Source: Paracoccus stylophorae
Lineage (GTDB): Bacteria > Pseudomonadota > Alphaproteobacteria > Rhodobacterales > Rhodobacteraceae
Assembly: GCF_028553765.1 (NCBI RefSeq)
Contig: NZ_CP067134.1
Coordinates: 2,647,001-2,711,000 of the forward strand
Length of the DNA stretch: 64,000 nt
Direction of reading: 5' to 3'
Under the pieces are notes generated by a model. It worked only from the letters and a program-made list of their open reading frames with translations, had not been told where the DNA came from and did no database searches. A program made the translations under genes and the position numbers. Below are positions 46,537 to 56,198 of this stretch, piece by piece (the stretch's first letter is position 1; every line of letters begins with the position of its first letter).

Positions 46537-49380
46537 ATGTCGCCAGCCCTCATTGCCCTGCTGCCCTTCATCGGGGCCTTGTTGCCTGGTCTTCTGATCC
46601 GTTCCGGACGCACCGTCGCCGCGACCGCCTGCGGCACCGCGACCTTTCTGGCGCTGCTTGGATTGCTGCTGCACATCCCCGCCATCATGCGCGGCGAGAT
46701 CATTCTGGCGCGCTTCGACTGGCTGCCACTGATCCAGCTGAACGCGAATTTTCGCATCGACGGGCTGGCGCTTCTGTTTGCCATCCTGATCCTGGGGATC
46801 GGGCTGCTGATCATCCTTTATGCGCGATTCTATCTGTCGCGCAGCGACTCGATCGGCAAGTTCTATACCTATCTGATGCTGTTTCAGGGCGCGATGGTGG
46901 GCATCGTGCTGTCCGACAACATCCTGCTTCTGCTGATCTTCTGGGAACTGACCTCGCTGTCGTCGTTCCTGCTGATCGGCTATTGGCGCCACCTGCCCGA
47001 GGGGCGGCAGGGCGCGCGGATGGCGCTGACGGTGACGGGCATGGGCGGGCTGGCGATGATCGCGGGCATGCTGATCCTGGGCCGGATCGCCGGCAGCTAT
47101 GACATCAGCGACATCCTGAACGCGAAAGAGGCGATTCAGGCCAGCCCGCATTATACCACCGCCCTGATCCTGATCCTGATCGGCGCGTTCACCAAATCGG
47201 CGCAGTTCCCGTTCCATTTCTGGTTGCCCCACGCGATGGCCGCGCCCACCCCCGTCAGCGCCTATCTGCACAGCGCCACGATGGTCAAGGCGGGGCTGTT
47301 CCTGATGGCGCGGCTGTGGCCGGTGCTGGCGGGGACCGAACAATGGTTCTGGATCGTCGGCACGACCGGGCTGATCACCATGACGCTTGGGGCGGTGATC
47401 GCGACGTTCAAAGACGATCTCAAGGCGCTGCTGGCGTTCTCGACGGTCAGCCATCTGGGTCTGATCACCATGCTTCTGGGGTTCGGCACCGAGGCGGCCG
47501 CCATCGCCGCGGTGTTCCACATCATCAACCACGCCACCTTCAAGGCGGCGCTGTTCATGACCGCCGGCATCATCGACCACGAGACCGGCACACGGTCCAT
47601 CGCGCGGCTTGGCGGGCTGCGAAAGCTGATGCCCGTCACCTTCCTGATCGGCACGGTCGCGGCGCTGTCGATGGCGGGCATCCCGCCGCTGAACGGTTTC
47701 CTGTCGAAGGAGATGATGCTGTACGAGGTCAGCCATCTGGAAATGGCGCGCCAGATCTTCATGGTCGTGGCGACCTTCGCGGCGCTGTTTTCCGTCTGCT
47801 ATTCGCTGCGCTTCATCGTGCAGGTCTTTCTGGGCGATGCGCGCGACGACTATCCCCACCATCCGCACGATCCGGGCTTTGGCATGTGGGCCGGTCCGGG
47901 GCTGCTGACGGTGCTGGTCGTGCTGATCGGGCTGTTTCCGAACACCATGGCGGGCTGGCTGGTCGATGCCTCGGCCAGCGCCGTCACCGGCCACGCGGCC
48001 CATGCCCATATCTCGCTGTGGCACGGCGTGAACGCGGCGCTGATCATGTCGATGATCGCGGTCGCGGGCGGCGCGATCCTGCTGTCGATGCACCGGCCGC
48101 TGCTGTCGGCGTGGAACGGCGCCCCGCGCCCCGAGGCCAAGGCGATCTTCGACTGGATCGTGCTGCGCTGCGTGCTTGCCGGGCGGGCGGTGACGGACGG
48201 GGTGACCAACGGCTCGATGCCGCGCGCGCTGGCCGCGTTCACGCTGACGACGCTGTTTGCCGGCGTCTTCGCCTGGTTCACGGGCGAAACCGGGACGTTC
48301 AGCCGGCCGATGCTGCCGGTTCATCCGGTGCCCTTCATCGGCTGGCTGATGCTGATGGTGGCGACGGGCTGCATGGTGTTCTTTCACCGCGTCCGCGTGC
48401 TGGCGCTGGTGCTGGTGGGCATCGTCGGGCTGGTCACATCGGTGTTCTTCGGATATTTCTCGGCCCCCGATCTTGCGCTGACCCAGATCTCGGTCGAGGT
48501 GGTGACGGTCATCCTGCTGTTGCTGGCGCTGAATTTCCTGCCCAAGCGGACGCTGACCGAAACCAGTTCGGTCCATCGCGGATGGGACGCCTTCATCGCC
48601 ACGCTGGCCGGGCTGGGATTCGGGTCGCTGACCTATGCGGTGCTGCGCAGCGATTTCGCCTTTCCGACGATCTCCAGCTACATGCTGGAAAACAGCTACA
48701 AGCTGGGCGGCGGCGACAACGTCGTCAACGTCATCCTGGTCGATTTCCGCGGCTATGACACGTTCGGCGAGATCACGGTGCTGGGCATCGCCGCGCTGGC
48801 GATCTTTGCGCTGACCCAGACCCTGCTGGAGGGGCGTTCGGCCCGGCGCCTGACCAACTGGGTCCACGAACAGCGCCGCGCGGGCGACCGCCATCCGCTG
48901 ATCCTGGTCATCGCGACGCGGGTGATCCTGCCCATTTCGCTGGTCGTCGGGCTGTATATCTTCCTGCGCGGGCATAACGAGCCCGGCGGCGGGTTCATCG
49001 CCGGGCTGGTCGTGGCCATCGCGCTGCTGATGCAATACATGGCCTCGGGCTATGCCTGGGCGCAGGACCGGCAGCGCCTGCCCTATCACGCGCTGATCGG
49101 CGCGGGCGTCGTGGCCGCCGGCGTCACCGGGATCGGGGCGTGGTTCAACGGCCGGCCGTTCCTGACCTCGGATTACGGCTACATCAAGCTGCCGTTCCTT
49201 GAGGAATTCGAGCTGGCGACTGCCATGGGCTTCGATCTGGGCGTGTTCCTGTGCGTCGTCGGCGCAGTGATGCTGGCGCTGAATTCGCTGTCGCGGATCG
49301 CGCGCAAGGCGGGCGAGACGGTGAACAAGCGGCCGATGGATATCGACCTCAGCAGCGAACAGCCGAAGGAGACGACCTGA
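46537..49380 (+). CDS. Multisubunit cation/proton antiporter subunit A fused to subunit B
   Basis: Largest subunit of the Mrp/Pha/Mnh antiporter, homologous to the proton-pumping subunits of complex I. The 947-aa protein has more than twenty hydrophobic segments. Residues about 100-420 carry the Complex I ND5-like core ([63 protein letters not shown]). From about residue 785 ([20 protein letters not shown]) the MnhB-like domain is fused on, as in the PhaAB form of alphaproteobacteria. Starts the operon; ends overlapping subunit C by one base. Confidence 0.92.
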   Translation: MSPALIALLPFIGALLPGLLIRSGRTVAATACGTATFLALLGLLLHIPAIMRGEIILARFDWLPLIQLNANFRIDGLALLFAILILGIGLLIILYARFYLSRSDSIGKFYTYLMLFQGAMVGIVLSDNILLLLIFWELTSLSSFLLIGYWRHLPEGRQGARMALTVTGMGGLAMIAGMLILGRIAGSYDISDILNAKEAIQASPHYTTALILILIGAFTKSAQFPFHFWLPHAMAAPTPVSAYLHSATMVKAGLFLMARLWPVLAGTEQWFWIVGTTGLITMTLGAVIATFKDDLKALLAFSTVSHLGLITMLLGFGTEAAAIAAVFHIINHATFKAALFMTAGIIDHETGTRSIARLGGLRKLMPVTFLIGTVAALSMAGIPPLNGFLSKEMMLYEVSHLEMARQIFMVVATFAALFSVCYSLRFIVQVFLGDARDDYPHHPHDPGFGMWAGPGLLTVLVVLIGLFPNTMAGWLVDASASAVTGHAAHAHISLWHGVNAALIMSMIAVAGGAILLSMHRPLLSAWNGAPRPEAKAIFDWIVLRCVLAGRAVTDGVTNGSMPRALAAFTLTTLFAGVFAWFTGETGTFSRPMLPVHPVPFIGWLMLMVATGCMVFFHRVRVLALVLVGIVGLVTSVFFGYFSAPDLALTQISVEVVTVILLLLALNFLPKRTLTETSSVHRGWDAFIATLAGLGFGSLTYAVLRSDFAFPTISSYMLENSYKLGGGDNVVNVILVDFRGYDTFGEITVLGIAALAIFALTQTLLEGRSARRLTNWVHEQRRAGDRHPLILVIATRVILPISLVVGLYIFLRGHNEPGGGFIAGLVVAIALLMQYMASGYAWAQDRQRLPYHALIGAGVVAAGVTGIGAWFNGRPFLTSDYGYIKLPFLEEFELATAMGFDLGVFLCVVGAVMLALNSLSRIARKAGETVNKRPMDIDLSSEQPKETT

Positions 49381-49781
49381 TGGAACTGCTTGTCGCCTCG
49401 GCCATCGGCGCGACCGCTGCCGCCGGCACCTATCTGATCCTGCGCCTGCGCACCTTCGCGGTGGTTCTGGGCATGACCATGCTGACCTATGCAATCAATG
49501 CCTTCCTGTTCACGACCGGGCGGCTGGTCGTGCACATGCCGCCGATCCTTCACGGACACGCCCAGGTCGATGTCGCCGACTATACCGATCCGCTGCCGCA
49601 GGCGCTGGTCCTGACCGCCATCGTGATCTCGTTCGGGATGACCGCGGTCGTGGTGATGATGGCGCTTGGCGCCTTCATCGAAAGCGGCGACGACCATATC
49701 GACATGCCCGATGACGACCGGATCATGCCGAAGCTGAAGACCGTCGACGACCCTGCGCTGACCGAGGACGAGACCGCATGA
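49380..49781 (+). CDS. Antiporter subunit C (NuoK-like)
   Basis: A 133-aa membrane subunit with three hydrophobic segments and the NuoK-like [19 protein letters not shown] and MTMLTYAINAFLFTTGRL blocks. The C-terminus is long and acidic (HIDMPDDDRIMPKLK...DPALTEDETA), unlike minimal MnhC, and probably faces the cytoplasm. Starts one base before the end of subunit A/B and overlaps subunit D by 4 nt. Confidence 0.9.
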   Translation: MELLVASAIGATAAAGTYLILRLRTFAVVLGMTMLTYAINAFLFTTGRLVVHMPPILHGHAQVDVADYTDPLPQALVLTAIVISFGMTAVVVMMALGAFIESGDDHIDMPDDDRIMPKLKTVDDPALTEDETA

Positions 49782-51376
49782 CCCACTGGCTGATCGTTCC
49801 GGTCCTGCTGCCCGCCCTTCTGGGGCCGCTGATGGTCCTGTGGATGCGTCACGATCTGTTGCAGCAGCGCGTCTTCGGCGTCATCGGCAGCCTGCTGATC
49901 CTGGCCGTCGCGCTGAAGCTGAACACGATGGCGGCGGATGGCGATGTTCACGTCTATCGGCTTGGCAACTGGCCGGCGCCGTTCGGCATCGTGCTGATGC
50001 TGGACCGGCTTGCGGCGCTGATGCTGCTGCTGACGGCGGTCCTTGCCCTGGCGGTGCAGCTTTATGCCATCGGGTCGGGATGGGACCGCAAGGGGTGGCA
50101 TTTCCATTCGCTGTGGCTGTTCCAGCTGATGGGGCTGAACGGCGCGTTCCTGACCGGCGACGCGTTCAACCTGTTCGTGTTCTTCGAGATCCTGCTGATC
50201 GCCAGCTATGGGCTGATGATCCATGGCGGCGGGCCGATGCGGCTGCGCGCGGGCGTGCAGTATATCAGCTACAACCTGGCCGGATCGACGCTGTTTCTGG
50301 CCGCGCTTGGGACACTTTACGCGGTGACGGGCACGCTGAACATGGCCGACATGGCCGAACGCGTGGCGATGATGCCGGCCGAGGACACGGCCCTGCTGCG
50401 CACCGGCGCGGTGCTGCTGCTGCTGGTCTTCGCGATCAAGGCCGCCATCGTGCCCTTGCATTTCTGGCTACCCTCGACCTATGCCAACGCGCCCGGCCCG
50501 GTCGCCGCGCTGTTCGCGATCATGACCAAGGTCGGCGTCTATGCCATCATCCGCTTCTTCACGCTGGTCTTTCCGCAGGATTCGGTGATTGAGACCATCG
50601 CCACCGACCTGATCCTGCCCACGGCGCTGATCACCCTGACCCTGGGTCAGATCGGCGTTCTGGGCACGCGCAGCCTGACCCGTCTGGCGTCCTTCGCTGC
50701 CATCGCCTCGATCGGGACGCTGATGATCGCGGTGGCGCGGTTCGACACGCCGGGGCTGACGGCGGGGCTTTACTATCTGATCCATTCGACGCTGGCGGGG
50801 GGCGCGCTGTTTCTGGTCGTCGATCTGATCGCGGCGCGGCGGGGCGGGGATTTCTGGCTGCGCCTCAGGCCGGCCATTCGCAATACCGGGCTGGTCTCGG
50901 CGCTGTTTTTCGCCACCGGCATCGCCATCGTCGGCCTGCCGCCGCTGTCGGGCTTTCTGGGCAAGCTGATGATCCTCAGCGCAAGACAGGCCGATCCGTG
51001 GATGCCCGCGATCTGGTCGGTGATCCTTGTCACCTCGCTGATCGCGCTGGTGGCCTTTGCCCGCGCCGGGTCGATCCTGTTCTGGAAATCGCACGAGATG
51101 GACCCCGAACCCGGCAACGACACCGATGAGGGAGAGCCGCCGGCCCCCGGCCCGATCCCGACCAAGCTGGAAACCGACGAGCCGATCCAGGATGTCGACG
51201 ATTCCGCCGCGCCGTGGCTGTCGTTCATGGCGACGGGCACGCTGCTGGCCGGGTCGGTCGCGCTGACGCTGTTCGCGGGGCCGGTCACGCGCTATCTTCA
51301 GGACACCGCCATTCAGCTGAACACGCCCGAACTTTACCACGAATCGGTGCTGCGCCGGCAGGAGGGGTCGCGATGA
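49778..51376 (+). CDS. Antiporter subunit D (NuoM/N-like)
   Basis: A 532-aa membrane protein with the proton-channel core shared with NuoN: LTGDAFNLFVFFEILLIASYGL, AIVPLHFWLPSTYANAPGPV with the conserved lysine/histidine, and LIHSTLAGGALFLVVD. A cytoplasmic segment near residue 440-475 is acidic and Pro-rich (DPEPGNDTDEGEPPAPGP). Overlaps subunit C and ends 4 nt past the start of subunit E. Confidence 0.93.
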   Translation: MTHWLIVPVLLPALLGPLMVLWMRHDLLQQRVFGVIGSLLILAVALKLNTMAADGDVHVYRLGNWPAPFGIVLMLDRLAALMLLLTAVLALAVQLYAIGSGWDRKGWHFHSLWLFQLMGLNGAFLTGDAFNLFVFFEILLIASYGLMIHGGGPMRLRAGVQYISYNLAGSTLFLAALGTLYAVTGTLNMADMAERVAMMPAEDTALLRTGAVLLLLVFAIKAAIVPLHFWLPSTYANAPGPVAALFAIMTKVGVYAIIRFFTLVFPQDSVIETIATDLILPTALITLTLGQIGVLGTRSLTRLASFAAIASIGTLMIAVARFDTPGLTAGLYYLIHSTLAGGALFLVVDLIAARRGGDFWLRLRPAIRNTGLVSALFFATGIAIVGLPPLSGFLGKLMILSARQADPWMPAIWSVILVTSLIALVAFARAGSILFWKSHEMDPEPGNDTDEGEPPAPGPIPTKLETDEPIQDVDDSAAPWLSFMATGTLLAGSVALTLFAGPVTRYLQDTAIQLNTPELYHESVLRRQEGSR

Positions 51377-51864
51377 TCCGCCGTCTTTTCCCCCATCCCT
51401 ATCTGTCCGCGCTGCTGGTCGTGATCTGGATGCTGCTGGTCAACCATTTCGCGTGGGGGTCGCTGGTCTTTGCCATCCTGCTCAGCATCGCGATCCCGGC
51501 CCTGACCGAGCCTTACTGGCCCGACCGCGCAAAGCTGCGCCATCCCGGCAAGATCGCGGCCTATCTGCTGCTCGTGTTCTGGGACATCATGGTTGCCAAT
51601 GTGCAGGTGGCGATGATCATCCTGTTCAAGCCCAACAGCCGCCTGCAACCGGCCTGGATCACGATCCCGCTGGACATCCGCTCGCCCGAGGCGATCACGG
51701 TGCTGGCCGGCACGATCACGCTGACGCCCGGAACGGTCAGTTCGGATCTGTCGCAGGACGGACATGCGCTGCTGGTGCATTGCCTGCACGCGCCGGAACC
51801 GGAATCGGTGATCCTGGACATCAAGAACCGCTACGAGGCCCGGCTGCAGGAGATCTTCGAATGA
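51373..51864 (+). CDS. Antiporter subunit E
   Basis: A 163-aa protein with about three N-terminal hydrophobic segments (YLSALLVVIWMLLVNHFAWG) and a C-terminal soluble domain containing the MnhE motif TLTPGTVSSDLSQDGHALLVH. Needed for complex stability. Overlaps subunits D and F by 4 nt each. Confidence 0.92.
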   Translation: MIRRLFPHPYLSALLVVIWMLLVNHFAWGSLVFAILLSIAIPALTEPYWPDRAKLRHPGKIAAYLLLVFWDIMVANVQVAMIILFKPNSRLQPAWITIPLDIRSPEAITVLAGTITLTPGTVSSDLSQDGHALLVHCLHAPEPESVILDIKNRYEARLQEIFE

Positions 51865-52130
51865 TCGGATACGCGCTTTACTTTGCCTTCGCCTGTTTCG
51901 GGATCGGCCAGTTGTTCTGTCTTTACCGCGTCGTCTTCGCGCCCGGCGTGGGCGACCGGGTGCTGGCGCTGGACACCATGGCCATCAACATGATCGCGCT
52001 GATCGCGCTGTTCGGCATCCTGCACGACACCACCATGTATTTCGAGATCATGATGCTGTTCGCGATGGTCGGGTTCGTGTCGACCGTGGCCTATGCCAAG
52101 TTCCTGCTGCGCGGCGACGTGATCGAATAA
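51861..52130 (+). CDS. Antiporter subunit F
   Basis: An 89-aa three-segment membrane subunit, starting MIGYALYFAFACFGIGQL with the MnhF core FAPGVGDRVLALDTMAINMIAL. Coupled to subunit E by an ATGA overlap. Confidence 0.92.
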   Translation: MIGYALYFAFACFGIGQLFCLYRVVFAPGVGDRVLALDTMAINMIALIALFGILHDTTMYFEIMMLFAMVGFVSTVAYAKFLLRGDVIE

Positions 52131-52147
52131 GAGGGGGGAACACAGAG

Positions 52148-52558
52148 ATGATCGCGGAAATCCTGATCTCGGCCATGCTGGTTCTGGGCGGCTTCTTCGG
52201 GCTGGTCGGGTCTTTCGGTCTGGTCAAGCTGCCCGACCAGATGACCCGCCTGCATGCGCCCACCAAAGCCGCGACGCTTGGCGTCGGGGGCGTGCTGATG
52301 GCCTCTCTGCTGTGGTTCGGGTTTTTCGGGGAACATCTCAGCTGGCATGAATTGCTGATCACGCTGTTTCTGTTCCTGACCGCGCCGGTCACCGGGCTGA
52401 TGATCGCCAAGACGAACATGCACCTGACCTGGAACCCCGACGAATTGCCCCATCCGGGCGAAGACGGCAACTGGGCCACGTTCGGCAACTCGGCCGATTG
52501 CAGCCTGATGGACGTGATCGACGCGGATGAGGACCGCAGACACGATAACGGCGAATAG
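52148..52558 (+). CDS. Antiporter subunit G
   Basis: A 136-aa membrane protein, last of the operon. It has the MnhG core VLGGFFGLVGSFGLVKLPDQMTRLHAPTKAATLG-like block and three hydrophobic segments. AGAGGGGGGAACACAG precedes the start 17 nt after subunit F. The C-terminal tail is acidic (DVIDADEDRRHDNGE). Together the six genes encode a full seven-subunit antiporter (A and B fused); Na+ or K+ specificity is unresolved. Confidence 0.92.
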   Translation: MIAEILISAMLVLGGFFGLVGSFGLVKLPDQMTRLHAPTKAATLGVGGVLMASLLWFGFFGEHLSWHELLITLFLFLTAPVTGLMIAKTNMHLTWNPDELPHPGEDGNWATFGNSADCSLMDVIDADEDRRHDNGE

Positions 52559-52589
52559 GCTTGCCGCCAGTGCCGGGGGGGTGCCGCCC

Positions 52590-52616
52590 GCGCCCTCGCA
52601 CCGAAATGCGGGGCGC
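52590..52616. terminator. Hairpin between the antiporter operon and dnaE
   Basis: GCGCCC (52590-52595), a bulged T, CGCA (52597-52600), 6-nt loop, TGCG (52607-52610), GGGCGC (52611-52616). It lies in the 75-nt gap between convergent genes. No T-tract. Confidence 0.45.
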
Positions 52617-52633
52617 GATGCCAGACCCGGCCC

Positions 52634-55600
52634 CTATTCCTCGATGACCTCGACGACGCCCGGAACCGCGCGCAGGGCCTGACGCGCCGGCGTGGTCAGC
52701 GGGGCGTCGTTGGCCACCTCGATCTCGATCAGGTCGTGCCCCTCGCGGATGCGCAGCAGGACGGGGCCGCGATTGCGCGCCGGCACCGCGATCTCGGTGC
52801 GGATGCGGCCCAGAACCTCGGCCAGTCGCGGGATGGTATCGGCACCCTGCATCTCGACCGCAAGGCAGCCGGCACCGGCATCCGCCACCGCATCCTCAAG
52901 CCGCGCGACCGAGTTGGCCAGCATCTTGACCTGATCGCCCGACGGCTCGACCTTGACCTGCAAGACCACGTTCTCGCCCGGTTCCAGCCGGTCGCGGGAT
53001 GCGTTCAGCAGATCCGAGAATACCGTGACCTCGTAAAGCCCGGTCGGGTCCGACAGGCTGACAAAGGCGTATTGCGTGCCCTTGGCCGATTTGCGTTCCA
53101 TCCGCGCCGCCACCGTGCCCGCGATCGACGCGACAAGCGGCCCGCCCGCCGCCTGGGCGCTGATCTGGGCCAGGGTCTGGACCTGCTTGCGGCGCAGGGC
53201 GGGCAGGTAATCGTCCAGCGGATGCCCCGACAGGTAGAAGCCGACGGCCCGGTGCTCCTCGCCCAGCTTTTCGGTCGGCAGCCAGATCGGGGCCAGCGCC
53301 GGACGCGGCGGCGGCAGATCCTCGCCCCCGCCGAACAGCGACGACTGGCTTGAGGCGGCCTGATCCTGCACCGCGGCCGACCACGCAACCAGCCCGTCCA
53401 GCGATTTCAGCACCCTTGCCCGGTTGTCGTCCAGCGCATCGAAGGCGCCCGCCCGCGCCAGCATCTCCAACGGCCGCTTGCCCACGCGCTTCATGTCCAC
53501 GCGCCGGGCAAAGTCGTGCATGTCGACGAATGCCGTATCGCCGCGTGCCTGTTCGATCAGCCCCATCGCATCGATGCCGACCCCCTTCAGCGCCCCCAAC
53601 GCGTAATGAATGCGCCCGTCGCGGACGGTGAATTTAGACGCCGACCGGTTCACGCAGGGGGCCACGATCTCGATCCCCATGCGGTCGCATTCGCGTTTAT
53701 AGATTGCCAGCTTGTCGGTCAGGTGAATGTCGCAGTTCATCACCGCCGCCATGAATTCGACCGGGTGATTGGCCTTCAGCCACGCCGTCTGATAGCTGAC
53801 CACCGCATAGGCCGCCGCGTGCGATTTGTTGAAGCCGTAATTGGCGAATTTTTCCAGCAGGTCGAACACCTCGCCCGCCTTCTTCTCGGACACGCCGTTC
53901 TCGATGCTGCCCTTGATGAATTTGGGGCGTTCCTTGGCCATCTCGGCCGCGATCTTCTTGCCCATCGCGCGGCGCAGCAGGTCGGCCCCCCCAAGCGAAT
54001 ATCCCGCCATCACCTGCGCGATCTGCATCACCTGTTCCTGATAGACGATGATGCCCTGCGTTTCTTCAAGGATATGGTCGATCAGCGGATGGATCGATTC
54101 CAGATCGCGGGCGCCGTTCTTGACGTCGCAATAGGTCGGGATGTTCTCCATCGGGCCGGGACGATACAGCGCGACCAGCGCCACGATATCCTCGATGCAG
54201 GTCGGCCGCATCCGGCGCAGCGCGTCCATCATGCCGCTGGATTCCACCTGGAACACGGCCACCGTCCGAGCGGATGCGAACAAATCATAGGTCGCCTCGT
54301 CCTCCAGCGGGATGGCGTTGATCTGGTTCTCGGCCCCTTCGGGCGGATCGTACAGCCTGCGCCCGTCGGCCGCGACATGCAGCGGCCGCCCGCCCGCATT
54401 GATCAGATCGACGGCGTTCTGGATCACCGTCAGCGTCTTCAGCCCCAGAAAGTCGAACTTGACCAGCCCGGCCTGTTCGACCCATTTCATGTTGAACTGC
54501 GTCGCCGGCATGTCCGACCCCAGATCGCGATACAGGGGCACCAGCCGGTCCAGCGGACGGTCGCCGATCACCACCCCCGCCGCATGGGTCGAGGCGTTGC
54601 GGTAAAGCCCCTCGATCTTTTCGGCGTAATCCAGCAGGCGGCCCACCACCTCTTCGCGCGCGGCCTCGCGCAGGCGCGGCTCCTCGGCGCGGGCGCGGGC
54701 GATGCTGACGGGTTTCACCCCCTCGACCGGGATCATCTTGGACAGCCGGTCCACCTGCATGAACGGCAGTTGCAGCACCCGGCCCACATCGCGCACCGCG
54801 GCCTTGGACAGCAGCGCACCGAAGGTGATGATCTGTCCGACCTTTTCCTTGCCGTATTTGTCCTGCACATAGCGGATCACCTCTTCCCGGCGATCCATGC
54901 AGAAATCGATGTCGAAATCGGGCATGCTGACGCGTTCGGGATTCAGGAACCGCTCGAACAGCAGGGAATAGCGCAGCGGGTCCAGATCGGTGATGGTCAG
55001 CGCATAGGCCACCAGGCTGCCCGCGCCCGACCCACGCCCCGGCCCCACGGGAATATCGTGATCCTTGGCCCATTTGATGAAATCCGCCACGATCAGGAAA
55101 TAGCCGGGAAAGCCCATCTGTTCGATGATGCCCAGCTCGAACTCCAGGCGCGCGTGATACTCCTCGACCGGCACGGCGTGGGGAATGACGCGCAGCCGCG
55201 CCTCAAGCCCCTGTTTGGCCTGACGGCGCAACTCCTCGACCTCGTCATCGGCGAAGCGGGGCAGGATCGGCTTGTGCCGTTCAACCGCAAAGGCGCAGCG
55301 GCGGGCGATCTCGACGGTGTTTTCCAGCGCCTCGGGCAGATCGGCGAACAGCACCGCCATTTCCTCGGCCGATTTGAAGTAATGCTGCGGCGTCAGGCGG
55401 CGGCGGGGCTGCGACTGATCGACATAGGCCTTTTCGGCGATGCAGATCAGCGCGTCATGCGCCTCGTAAAGATCGGGCTTGGGGAAATAGACGTCATTGG
55501 TGGCCACCAGCGGCAGTTCGCGTGCATAGGCCAGGTCGATCAGGCCCGATTCGGACGCGGCCTCGGCGGCCATCAGCTGCCCGTTCTCGCCCGGGTGGCG

Positions 55601-56104
55601 CTGCAATTCGATGTAAAGCCGGCTCGGAAACGCCTGCGCCAGCCGATGGGCCAGCGCCGCCGCCCGGTCCGCCTGTCCGCGCGCGATCAACAGGCCCAAC
55701 GGCCCCGTCGCCCCGCCCGTCAGGCAGATCAACCCGTCGGCGCGGGCGCATAGTTCATCCAGCGTGACATGGGGCAGGCTGCCATCGGCCCGCAGATACA
55801 GGCAGGTGGACAGCGCCATCAGGTTCAGCCACCCGGTCTGGTTCTGCGCCAGCAGGACGACCGGACCCGTCGCCTCGGCCTCAAGCGTGACCTGGCAGCC
55901 GACGATGGGCTGCACGCCCTTGTCCATCGCCTTCACGCTGAACTCCAGCGCGGCGAACATCGCGTTGGTGTCGGTCAGCGCGACGGCGGGCATCCCCGCC
56001 TCGGCGGCCAGCGCAGGCAGCCTGGCCACGGGAATCGCGCCTTCCAGCAGCGAATGTTCGGAATGGGTGCGCAGATGGATGAATCGGGGGGATGTGGTCG
56101 CCAT
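52634..56104 (-). CDS. dnaE: DNA polymerase III subunit alpha
   Basis: Replicative DNA polymerase. The 1156-aa protein has an N-terminal PHP domain (HLRTHSEHSLLEGAI) and the C-family polymerase palm with the active-site PDFDIDFCMDRREEVI near residue 391. It also has the fingers and little-finger region (LVALYRPGPMENIP, RRAMGKKIAAEMAKERP, NYGFNKSHAAAYA), a helix-hairpin-helix, an OB-fold (GTVAARMERKSAKGTQYAFV), and a short C-terminal domain. The start at 56104 gives MATTSPRFIHLRTHSEH; the longer frame to 56239 overlaps the divergent promoter. Length is normal for DnaE1 rather than ImuC/DnaE2. Confidence 0.95.
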   Translation of the reverse strand: MATTSPRFIHLRTHSEHSLLEGAIPVARLPALAAEAGMPAVALTDTNAMFAALEFSVKAMDKGVQPIVGCQVTLEAEATGPVVLLAQNQTGWLNLMALSTCLYLRADGSLPHVTLDELCARADGLICLTGGATGPLGLLIARGQADRAAALAHRLAQAFPSRLYIELQRHPGENGQLMAAEAASESGLIDLAYARELPLVATNDVYFPKPDLYEAHDALICIAEKAYVDQSQPRRRLTPQHYFKSAEEMAVLFADLPEALENTVEIARRCAFAVERHKPILPRFADDEVEELRRQAKQGLEARLRVIPHAVPVEEYHARLEFELGIIEQMGFPGYFLIVADFIKWAKDHDIPVGPGRGSGAGSLVAYALTITDLDPLRYSLLFERFLNPERVSMPDFDIDFCMDRREEVIRYVQDKYGKEKVGQIITFGALLSKAAVRDVGRVLQLPFMQVDRLSKMIPVEGVKPVSIARARAEEPRLREAAREEVVGRLLDYAEKIEGLYRNASTHAAGVVIGDRPLDRLVPLYRDLGSDMPATQFNMKWVEQAGLVKFDFLGLKTLTVIQNAVDLINAGGRPLHVAADGRRLYDPPEGAENQINAIPLEDEATYDLFASARTVAVFQVESSGMMDALRRMRPTCIEDIVALVALYRPGPMENIPTYCDVKNGARDLESIHPLIDHILEETQGIIVYQEQVMQIAQVMAGYSLGGADLLRRAMGKKIAAEMAKERPKFIKGSIENGVSEKKAGEVFDLLEKFANYGFNKSHAAAYAVVSYQTAWLKANHPVEFMAAVMNCDIHLTDKLAIYKRECDRMGIEIVAPCVNRSASKFTVRDGRIHYALGALKGVGIDAMGLIEQARGDTAFVDMHDFARRVDMKRVGKRPLEMLARAGAFDALDDNRARVLKSLDGLVAWSAAVQDQAASSQSSLFGGGEDLPPPRPALAPIWLPTEKLGEEHRAVGFYLSGHPLDDYLPALRRKQVQTLAQISAQAAGGPLVASIAGTVAARMERKSAKGTQYAFVSLSDPTGLYEVTVFSDLLNASRDRLEPGENVVLQVKVEPSGDQVKMLANSVARLEDAVADAGAGCLAVEMQGADTIPRLAEVLGRIRTEIAVPARNRGPVLLRIREGHDLIEIEVANDAPLTTPARQALRAVPGVVEVIEE

Positions 56105-56198
56105 GGCGCGACGATATCCCAGCCTGTCCAAACAGCGCAATTGCCCAAAGCCCGTCTGTCGCGCTAGACAGGGAAAGGCTTTGACCGGAGGGACAAAT

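Noticed and set aside
46411-49494. A 1027-codon open frame on the minus strand, opposite the antiporter A subunit
   Set aside because: It is rich in Arg, His, Gln and Asp, has no family resemblance, and mirrors a clear gene. It is an artefact of GC-rich codon bias, as are the long antisense frames at 2241-4187, 53516-55753, 11707-13464, 17307-19925 and 61132-63444.
56105-56198. A purine or guanidine riboswitch upstream of the BMP-type importer
   Set aside because: The gap is only 94 nt and I find no conserved purine-aptamer core or guanidine motifs.
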